From Bacteroidales bacterium (GTDB taxonomy: Bacteria; Bacteroidota; Bacteroidia; Bacteroidales; WCHB1-69), in the NCBI GenBank assembly GCA_031257735.1, contig JAIROC010000424.1, positions 1-13,688 on the forward strand: a DNA stretch of 13,688 nucleotides, read 5' to 3'. Numbering within the stretch: position 1 is the first letter of the stretch; every line of letters starts with the position of its first letter. The translations under genes were made by a program, and so were the position numbers. Under the pieces are notes generated by a model that ran no database searches, had not been told where the DNA came from, and worked only from the letters and a program-made list of their open reading frames with translations. This document shows, piece by piece, positions 1 to 6,219 of this stretch.

Positions 1-687
1 CCGATAGATATTATTAAATCGTGCAATTTTACTCAACCATATTATGCCCATTTCATTGAGAAAATCCATAGCAAATATAGCTTTTTTAATAAAACTGTCG
101 CGGAGATCGGTAGCGACTATAACTTGGAATGCTCTTATGCGGTGACATTGCTAGGCGCCAAAGAAGTAGTTGCTATTAATGATTGGCATGCGGATACTCC
201 TGTGCCTCCTTCCATAACATTTTTACACTCAAAATTTGAGAAAGCAATTCTGCCTGATGAGAAATTTGATTTAATATTTGCAATTGCGGTTTTAGAACAT
301 ATAAACAACCCTATAATTTTTGCTAATACTTTGGTAAAAAAATTAAAAAAGGGCGGTCATGCTTTTATACAGGGTACACCTATGTGGACAAGTTCTGTAG
401 GCCATCATTTATATGTAATGGATGGAAAATATAACTTCACCGATTCTACAAATATTCTTGATGATTGGTACCATTTAACATATCCAACCCAAGATGATTT
501 TAAAGTCTATTTGTCTGAGAAGAATGTCCCCTTGGATGATATTCCCCATATTTGGGATTATGTTTATAATTCTCCTAATATTTCAAGATATTCTCCAAGT
601 GAGATTATAAGTATATTTAAATCCACAAAAGGAATTACTGTCAATGCTGAAAGACAGTATGATGAGATTAAACCTACAAATAAATAA
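1..687 (+). CDS. Class I SAM-dependent methyltransferase, 5' end outside window
   Basis: The reading frame is open from base 1, so the gene starts before the window and 228 codons are visible. A TTG at 124 should not be taken as the start, because the SAM-binding motif I (VAEIGSDY, visible residues 33-40) lies upstream of it. Downstream, FDLIFAIAVLEHI fits the motif II/III region of small-molecule methyltransferases (Methyltransf_11/23 type), and the following LVKKLKKGGHAFIQGTP fits the usual strand 5 region. The expected role is methyl transfer from SAM to a sugar or glycan in the cytoplasm; the substrate cannot be read from the sequence. The stop at 685-687 may be premature: the same frame continues after it with coding-like sequence (MVKNSFTEEELKTYGLELY). 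Family assignment is firm; the exact 3' end is less so. Confidence 0.8.
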   Translation, partial: PIDIIKSCNFTQPYYAHFIEKIHSKYSFFNKTVAEIGSDYNLECSYAVTLLGAKEVVAINDWHADTPVPPSITFLHSKFEKAILPDEKFDLIFAIAVLEHINNPIIFANTLVKKLKKGGHAFIQGTPMWTSSVGHHLYVMDGKYNFTDSTNILDDWYHLTYPTQDDFKVYLSEKNVPLDDIPHIWDYVYNSPNISRYSPSEIISIFKSTKGITVNAERQYDEIKPTNK

Positions 688-989
688 TATGCAATGGTTA
701 AAAATAGTTTTACGGAAGAAGAGCTAAAAACTTATGGATTAGAATTATATATTACAAAAGATTAACGACCTTATTTATACCGGGAGGGTTTGGATGAAAC
801 GTTGATATGGGAAATATTTAGCTCTTCACAAGATATTGTATATAGAAATACCTTAAATAATGTATAGTAAAATGGAATTATACAATTTCACCCCAGAAAA
901 TATTGTAAATATTATTTATAATCAATTTCTATGAATGTATTGCCAAGTACAGTCGTGAATTCGATTTTGTTGATACTACTCAAATTTGA
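688..989 (+). pseudogene. Decayed coding remnant between methyltransferase and GT2 fusion
   Basis: This 310-base gap holds no intact gene but reads like protein if stops and frameshifts are bridged. In the methyltransferase frame, codons from 694 give MVKNSFTEEELKTYGLELY and, after a TAA at 763-765, RPYLYREGLDETLIWEIF up to a TAG at 865. Shifting frame near 860 gives KMELYNFTPENIVNIIYNQF. Shifting again near 927 gives YECIAKYSREFDFVDTTQI, ending at TGA 987-989. The low-complexity noise expected of AT-rich spacer is absent. It may be the lost C-terminus of the methyltransferase, a separate dead gene, or both. I do not recognise a family. No clear promoter or Shine-Dalgarno sequence for the next gene is seen here. 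Confidence 0.42.
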
Positions 990-997
990 TATAACCT

Positions 998-3565
998 ATG
1001 CCTTTAATATCCGTCATAATCCCAGTTTATAATGTTGAAAAGTACCTTCGTCGCTGCCTAGACAGCGTTGTCAATCAAACATTCAGGGATTTGGAGATAA
1101 TTTGTGTAAATGATGGAACAAAAGATGGATCGGTTGCTATTCTAGAAGAATATGCGGCAAAAGATAAGAGGATGAAAATAATACATAAGAAAAATGGCGG
1201 TCTTTCCTCGGCCCGCAATGAAGGGCTAAAAAATGCAGCGGGTAAATATATTGGATTTGTAGACGGTGATGACTGGATAGAACCGGATACCTATGAACGT
1301 GCATATAGGGTCATGCAAGATTATAATGTAGATTTAGTGTGTTATTATGTCAAGGTAGAACTGGATGATTTTTCATTGGAAGATGATATTGTTATTAATG
1401 CGAAAAATTATCATGCAATTAAGGTAATTGGAGTTCAAAATATCACAAATGAACTTTTGCTTAATACAACAGTTTGCGCCTGGAATAAATTGTATAGAAA
1501 ATCGATAATTGATAGATGGAATATAATATTCCCAACAGGATTACTACATGAAGACATTGAATTTTTTTGTAAGTATGCTGTTATGTGTTCATCTGTATAT
1601 TATATAGATATGTATTTATATCATTATGTACAGCGCAAAAATTCAATTTGCGGTAAAATTGCAATGTTTGTATCGCCGAAAACAACTGATAGGCTGAGAG
1701 TATGTTATAATGTGTATCTCTATTATGTTCAACATTCTTTATTGCCATCGTATTCACTATTTTTTTCAACTTTGTTTTTCTGGAGTTTTGAAGAAGAATA
1801 TTTTAAAACAAAAGTAGAAAACAGACAACGAGTGCTTCAGTATGCAACAAAAACAGTGAAAAAAATGAACCTGTCGTTATTAGATGACAGTCATAATATA
1901 TTTTATAATCTTATGCATAGGAAATATCAATCTATCCCTTGTTTAAATAATTCTGTATATTTGTCTAATGGCTTGGTTATGGCAATTGTCTCAAGACCTT
2001 ATCTTATTGTATTTATTCTTGGAATACCATTTAAGTTGAATTATGTAAGAATAAGAAATATTAAAAAAAACAAAACAAAATACCGTTTAGATGAGTTAAC
2101 CAATCGTATAGAAAATATTGATAATAGAATTAACGAAAGCTTAGAAAAAACAAACAAATTAGCTGGAATTACAAGTCAGAGGATGGATGCTACTGATATA
2201 CATATTGGGAAAATGGATCGGCAACTTAATGATACCAATAATAGGATTGGTCAAGTGAATTATTGGTTAAATGAGACGAACAAGTGGGTAGAGGGAACAA
2301 ACCAGAGGATTGACAATACGAATAAGCAATTAAATGAGACGAACAAGTGGGTTGAAAAACGATTAAATAGATCGCAGATAATTCATGAGCGATTAATTAC
2401 CGATTATGTCAAAGAATATAAGGATAAAATTCTTTCAAAAACATTCATGGGTACTAAAAATACGAAAGAATATTTACCTTTTCATTATAATCAAGATATA
2501 GCTGTACATTTAAAGTCCCTGCCATATTTCATATTCTGCCCCAATAATGGCAATTTAGGTGATATAATAATCGCTGCGGCTGAATATCAATATTTCAAAT
2601 ATCTTGGATGTAATTATAGTGTATTTGATATGTATTCACAGACATTACCGGAAAGCGGTCCTATTGATTTTGTCTACGGCGGCGGCGGAATATTTGTCAA
2701 ATACTGCAATTATCAAAATGTTTTGGAAATTCTTAAATTACCAAATCTGCGGAGCGTTATTATCCTTCCTTCCAGCTTTTTTGAATGTCCTGATGTATTG
2801 GAAGTTTTTGATGAGCGGTTTACGGTTTTCTGCCGTGAAAAGCGCAGCTATGATTACTGCAAATCGCTGAATACCAGGGCTGAATTTATTTTGTCCGGTG
2901 ATATGGCGTTTAACCTTGATATAGCGGATATAAAAAACAGTATTTCGCCAAATATAAAAAGAAATATTGAATCTTTGAATGAAATATATTTAAACAAGGT
3001 ATACGAATCTTACAGTTTTTATATGTCTATCCGTATCAAGATTATACAGGCATTTTTAGAAAACACTATTGTTTTGGACAGTGGGATACGGGCGGCGTAT
3101 CTTTTGCGGGCGGACGCGGAATCTAAGGACAAAACAAGTGATGCCGCCGCTTTTCTGCCAAAACGTATTGATCTGTCCGGCTTTACCTGGACATCCTGCG
3201 CCGATCCCGGAGTCGTGAAATTACTTTCCGCTCTTTTTATAGACGCCATAAACACCATTGATGTAGTTGTAACCGACCGGCTTCACATCGGTATTGCATC
3301 GGCCATGCTCGGTAAAAGGGTTTACCTGCTGGATAATATCTATGGGAAAGTTTCCGCTGTTTATGAACATTCCATGAAAGATTTTGAAAATGTATGTTTT
3401 CTTGAATCCCTTGACGCTTTTTCTCTTGAAAATATAGATGCTACAGGGACAAACGTGGATTTATCCCTTTTTGAAACCGATAAAACTTTTGCCGGATATT
3501 TTAAGGAATATTGTTCCGTAGATCAAATGAATGATGTCATTACCGATTCTATATTTACGTATTAA
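998..3565 (+). CDS. GT2 glycosyltransferase / polysaccharide pyruvyl transferase fusion with coiled-coil linker
   Basis: The 855-residue protein has three parts. Residues 1-110 are a GT-A fold family 2 glycosyltransferase: the start MPLISVIIPVYNVEKYL is typical, the nucleotide-binding VNDGTKDGS is at 38-45, and the metal-binding DGDDW is at 89-93. LHEDIEFF near residue 184 fits the usual catalytic-base region. Residues about 363-465 form a polar, heptad-like coiled coil rich in N, T, E and K with internal repeats. Residues about 510-830 match polysaccharide pyruvyl transferase (PF04230 type): GNLGDIIIAAAEY at 518-530, FVYGGGGIF from 558, and DRLHIGIASAMLG from 760 with the conserved histidine at 763. 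The likely job is adding a sugar and a ketal-pyruvate (or a related PEP-dependent modification) during glycan assembly in the cytoplasm. G+C rises strongly in the pyruvyl transferase half, suggesting a recent join. The ATG at 998 has no good Shine-Dalgarno but sits exactly at the GT2 N-terminus. Confidence 0.88.
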   Translation: MPLISVIIPVYNVEKYLRRCLDSVVNQTFRDLEIICVNDGTKDGSVAILEEYAAKDKRMKIIHKKNGGLSSARNEGLKNAAGKYIGFVDGDDWIEPDTYERAYRVMQDYNVDLVCYYVKVELDDFSLEDDIVINAKNYHAIKVIGVQNITNELLLNTTVCAWNKLYRKSIIDRWNIIFPTGLLHEDIEFFCKYAVMCSSVYYIDMYLYHYVQRKNSICGKIAMFVSPKTTDRLRVCYNVYLYYVQHSLLPSYSLFFSTLFFWSFEEEYFKTKVENRQRVLQYATKTVKKMNLSLLDDSHNIFYNLMHRKYQSIPCLNNSVYLSNGLVMAIVSRPYLIVFILGIPFKLNYVRIRNIKKNKTKYRLDELTNRIENIDNRINESLEKTNKLAGITSQRMDATDIHIGKMDRQLNDTNNRIGQVNYWLNETNKWVEGTNQRIDNTNKQLNETNKWVEKRLNRSQIIHERLITDYVKEYKDKILSKTFMGTKNTKEYLPFHYNQDIAVHLKSLPYFIFCPNNGNLGDIIIAAAEYQYFKYLGCNYSVFDMYSQTLPESGPIDFVYGGGGIFVKYCNYQNVLEILKLPNLRSVIILPSSFFECPDVLEVFDERFTVFCREKRSYDYCKSLNTRAEFILSGDMAFNLDIADIKNSISPNIKRNIESLNEIYLNKVYESYSFYMSIRIKIIQAFLENTIVLDSGIRAAYLLRADAESKDKTSDAAAFLPKRIDLSGFTWTSCADPGVVKLLSALFIDAINTIDVVVTDRLHIGIASAMLGKRVYLLDNIYGKVSAVYEHSMKDFENVCFLESLDAFSLENIDATGTNVDLSLFETDKTFAGYFKEYCSVDQMNDVITDSIFTY
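2267..2352 (+). repeat. 63-bp periodic repeat encoding coiled coil
   Basis: A 23-base sequence coding for LNETNKWV occurs exactly twice, at 2267-2289 and 2330-2352. The 63-bp period is 21 codons, or three heptads. Degenerate versions of the unit (LNDTNNRI, QRIDNTNKQ) lie before and between the copies. The repeat falls in the linker of the GT2/pyruvyl transferase fusion and keeps frame, so copy number could change linker length without breaking the gene. Confidence 0.85.
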
Positions 3566-3570
3566 GCTTA

Positions 3571-4593
3571 ATGGTGCTGATAAGCGATAAAATAAAAAGG
3601 TTCATAGATTGCCATGTGCCGGTTACAGCCTGTAACCTGAGGTGCCCTTATTGTTATATTGTACAGAGTGGTCAGTTTTCAGATGAATTGCCGGTATTTG
3701 AATATCCGCCGGAACATATAGCCCGTGCGCTTTCGAAAAAACGGCTTGGAGGAACCTGCTGCCTTAATTTCTGCGGTGCAGGAGAAACGCTTCTTCCTCC
3801 GGAATTGCCAGGCATAATTGGCGTATTGCTTGATGAAGGGCACTATGTCATGGTGGTTACCAATGGTACCATTAGCAGACGTTTTGACGAAATACTGCGG
3901 CTGCCCAAGAGATTGCTAAAAAGGCTGTTTGTCAAGTTTTCTTTTCAGTATTTTGAGTTATTGCGGCTAAATTTAATGGACATGTTTTTTGGAAACATAC
4001 AAAAAATAAAGAATGCGGGTTCTTCGTTTTCGCTTGAATTAACGCCTTGCGATGAGCTTATTCCTTATAAAGAAGATATAAAAAAGACATGTCGAGAGAA
4101 TGTCGGCGCTCTATGCCATGTAACAGTAGCAAGGGACAGTACCAAAAAAGAACTGCCTATACTAACATCTTATACAAGGGAAAAATATAAAGAAATATGG
4201 TCAGACTTCCATTCGGCAATGTTTGAATACAAAATGTCCGTATTCAATATAAAGCAAACCGGTTTTTGTTATGCCGGTGATATGACAAGCGTGCTTAATA
4301 TAGCAACAGGAGATTTGACACAATGCTATAAAGGGAAACGGATAGGGAATATTTATCATGACATAAAAAAGCCGATAAATTTTGAACCCATTGGAAAGAA
4401 TTGTCCCGAAGCTCATTGTTATAATGCTCATGCTTTTTTAACTTTTGGGGCAATACCTGAGCTTAATGCCCACACTCCGACCTATGCTGATATGCGCAAC
4501 CGAATATGTGTGGATGGTATGGAGTGGCTTACATCAAAGATGAAGGCTTTTATGAGCACAAAATTAGTAGTGAGAAAAGGAAGGTCAAAATGA
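3571..4593 (+). CDS. Radical SAM protein with C-terminal SPASM/twitch-like cysteines
   Basis: The 340-residue protein carries a radical-SAM CX3CX2C motif (ACNLRCPYCY; C21, C25, C28) that binds the 4Fe-4S cluster and SAM. The usual GGE motif appears as FCGAGETLL (67-75), and VTNGT (96-100) is the next core strand. The C-terminal part has C233, C252, C278 and C283 in a pattern (GFCYAGDMTSVLNIATGDLT, then QCYKGKR, then NCPEAHCYNAHAFLTFGAIP) suggesting an auxiliary Fe-S cluster of SPASM/twitch type. The reaction is unknown; a glycan-locus position suggests sugar modification or a peptide/glycan substrate. It starts 5 nt after the previous stop without a Shine-Dalgarno, so translational coupling is likely, and it overlaps the next gene by 4 nt (ATGA). 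Its G+C is clearly higher than that of the gene after it, though similar to the end of the gene before it. Confidence 0.88.
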   Translation: MVLISDKIKRFIDCHVPVTACNLRCPYCYIVQSGQFSDELPVFEYPPEHIARALSKKRLGGTCCLNFCGAGETLLPPELPGIIGVLLDEGHYVMVVTNGTISRRFDEILRLPKRLLKRLFVKFSFQYFELLRLNLMDMFFGNIQKIKNAGSSFSLELTPCDELIPYKEDIKKTCRENVGALCHVTVARDSTKKELPILTSYTREKYKEIWSDFHSAMFEYKMSVFNIKQTGFCYAGDMTSVLNIATGDLTQCYKGKRIGNIYHDIKKPINFEPIGKNCPEAHCYNAHAFLTFGAIPELNAHTPTYADMRNRICVDGMEWLTSKMKAFMSTKLVVRKGRSK

Positions 4594-5705
4594 AAATTAA
4601 ATATATACTTAAAAATGGAGACAAGCATATACGTGGTATATGCCCTATTCCTTTTACATATGTTCAAACCCATGATTTTGGGGAGGGTGTGAAAATATTT
4701 TCCTGTTGCCCAGCTGCGGTAAAAGAATCGTATGGTGTCATTGATGAAAATCATGACTTTAAAAGTGTCTGGAATTCGATGATAGCAAAGAATTTTAGAA
4801 GTAAACTACTTAAGCATGACTATTCTGGTTGTAATTTGAGTAACTATTGTAATATAGGAGCAATAATAGCACGTCTTGATTATCTTAACGATAAAGAAAT
4901 TATCTATGATAAGATTTGTGATTATCCCTTGATGGTTGAATTCTCACATGACGATGAGTGCAATGTTCGGTGTACAATGTGTAGAGATTTCCTCGTAATT
5001 AACAGTGCAGAAAGAGTGAAATTGCTTAATGAGAGAATAAATAAAATATTTTTACCGATGTTGAAAAAAGCAAAAATAGTTTATTTATCAGGTGGAGGGG
5101 AGGTATTTTTTAGTAAGCATTATAAGGTATTGATTAAAATGATTAATGACATGTATCCTGACATTAAGTTTATTATACATACAAACGGTATGTTACTAAA
5201 TGAAAGTAATTGTCTTTCACTTGGGATTTTAGATAAAATACATGCAGTTATTGTATCCATCCATTCAACAAATAAAGATACTTACGAAAAAATAATGCGA
5301 GGAGCAAAGTGGGAGATTTTGATAGAAAATCTTAATTGGATTTTCTCTCTTAAAAAAAATATGAAAGTTAAGAAAATATATTTTAATTATGTTATACAGA
5401 CAGAAAATTATATGGAAATGCCGGATATGGTTAATTTTGCAAGAAAGTATGAGGCAACAGTGAGATTTCTTGCATATAGACAACATGGAGTTAAATTAGC
5501 TTATAATGAAGCAGCGATTTTTGATAGCAAACATCCCCATTTTGCTTCTTATGTTAGAATGTTGCAAAATCCTGTTTTTAAAAGCGAAAATTGCTACTTG
5601 GATCCTTGGTCAGAATATCTCCGCAATCTACACTTTATAGGTTTATATCTTCTTATTAAAAAAATAATTCGAATAATTAAAGATGCGGGTATTTTTGTTC
5701 TATGA
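4590..5705 (+). CDS. Radical SAM protein with SPASM-like cysteine module placed N-terminally
   Basis: The start at 4590 is preferred over an upstream ATG at 4506: AAGGA lies at a suitable distance before it and it forms an ATGA overlap with the previous stop. The 371-residue protein has its radical-SAM core in the middle: ECNVRCTMC (C124, C128, C131), LSGGGEVFF (166-174) and IHTNG (196-200). Ahead of the core, residues 18-90 look like a SPASM auxiliary-cluster module: C18, CC at 39-40, then DFKSVWNSMIAKNFRSKLL and C81/C87. The phrase W-N-S followed by a basic FRSKL is typical of SPASM modules, which normally follow the core. The C-terminus ends in hydrophobic and basic stretches (GLYLLIKKIIRIIK) that might touch membrane. 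The substrate is unknown. The gene is very AT-rich (one 60-nt stretch near 5341 is about 15% G+C), unlike its upstream neighbour. Confidence 0.87.
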   Translation: MKIKYILKNGDKHIRGICPIPFTYVQTHDFGEGVKIFSCCPAAVKESYGVIDENHDFKSVWNSMIAKNFRSKLLKHDYSGCNLSNYCNIGAIIARLDYLNDKEIIYDKICDYPLMVEFSHDDECNVRCTMCRDFLVINSAERVKLLNERINKIFLPMLKKAKIVYLSGGGEVFFSKHYKVLIKMINDMYPDIKFIIHTNGMLLNESNCLSLGILDKIHAVIVSIHSTNKDTYEKIMRGAKWEILIENLNWIFSLKKNMKVKKIYFNYVIQTENYMEMPDMVNFARKYEATVRFLAYRQHGVKLAYNEAAIFDSKHPHFASYVRMLQNPVFKSENCYLDPWSEYLRNLHFIGLYLLIKKIIRIIKDAGIFVL

Positions 5706-5752
5706 AGTTTTTACATGCTACCGATGTGAGCACGAAATTGAGAGGCCATTAA

Positions 5753-6090
5753 ATGTTTTTTAAAGATAAAATTGGAGAATTGCCATTTATAGCAAAAGTA
5801 GAGACCCATCTGGCCGATCATTGTAATTTAGCATGCAAAGGATGTTCGCATTACTCGCCTATAGCGCCAGAAAATATTGCTGATTGGCGAACATTTAAAA
5901 GAAAATTTGGCGCCAATCTGCCAGGGGGGGCATTGACATTTATACCAGCAGCGGTAAAGAAATTGTTGAATATCTTGGAACGCCTAATGATATGTGTAAA
6001 TACTGTTTTACTGAGAGAATGTCATTCGATTGGGATCCATCAAATAAAACTTTTAATGATTGGATATATAAAGAAAAACGACAGGTATGA
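5753..6090 (+). pseudogene. Radical SAM gene with internal deletion and frameshift
   Basis: The N-terminus is a normal radical-SAM start with an upstream AGAGG (5741-5745): FIAKVETHLADHCNLACKGC, then SHYSPIAPENIADW, giving CX3CX2C. After residue about 50 the frame loses similarity. One frame over, from about 5936, the sequence reads IDIYTSSGKEIVEYLGTPND, then MCKYCFTERMSFDW and SNKTFNDWIYKEKRQV, stop at 6088-6090. That is the expected C-terminal end of such proteins (CxxC followed by a W-rich tail). The two ends meet around 5915-5933, where a G7 run (5927-5933) needs +1 or -2 to restore frame. Even repaired, the product would be about 113 residues, so the core, including the GGE region, has been deleted. 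The frame as it stands runs on to 6223 as meaningless sequence. It is almost certainly non-functional. Confidence 0.8.
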
Positions 6091-6186
6091 TAGACATGTT
6101 AAAATGTCAGGCTATGTTTCGATAGCCAGAAGTAGTTTGCTCAAATTGAATGAAGGACTGACAAAAGCCTTAATGATTGGATATAT
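6053..6186 (+). repeat. 17-bp direct repeat encoding NDWIY
   Basis: The sequence ttaatgattggatatat occurs at 6053-6069 and again at 6170-6186. The spacing is 117 bp, exactly 39 codons, so both copies encode NDWIY in the same frame. The first copy ends the broken radical-SAM gene; the second sits in the relic tail after it. Confidence 0.85.
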
Positions 6187-6201
6187 GATGAGAATGACTA
6201 G
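6103..6201 (+). pseudogene. Relic of a second radical-SAM C-terminal tail
   Basis: In the same frame as the repaired C-terminal end of the preceding pseudogene, this stretch reads NVRLCFDSQK, a TAG stop at 6133, FAQIE, a TGA stop at 6151, then RTDKSLNDWIYDEND and TAG at 6199-6201. Changing the two stops to sense codons (the TGA to TGG would give a Trp) yields a tail resembling the preceding one, with a similar LNDWIY ending. I infer a decayed end of a second, related radical-SAM gene that once lay just upstream of the GT29 gene. It is too short for a firm assignment. Confidence 0.45.
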
Positions 6202-6204
6202 AAC

Positions 6205-6209
6205 AGGAG
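6205..6209 (+). promoter_or_regulatory. Ribosome binding site for the GT29-like gene
   Basis: AGGAG lies 10 nt before the ATG at 6220. It supports that start and shows that the gene has its own initiation signal despite the dead sequence ahead of it. Confidence 0.7.
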
Positions 6210-6219
6210 AAACATATAA

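Noticed and set aside
917..922. TATAAT-like hexamer before the GT2 fusion gene
   Set aside because: No -35 element at proper spacing, and TATAAT-like strings are common by chance in AT-rich DNA.
2604..3258. Open frames in other phases and on the opposite strand inside the pyruvyl transferase region
   Set aside because: They lie wholly within a frame with clear catalytic motifs and show no family features of their own.
5702..5752. 16-codon frame overlapping the end of the second radical-SAM gene and stopping just before 5753
   Set aside because: Too short, no recognisable peptide character, and the AGAGG serves the frame at 5753; probably chance.
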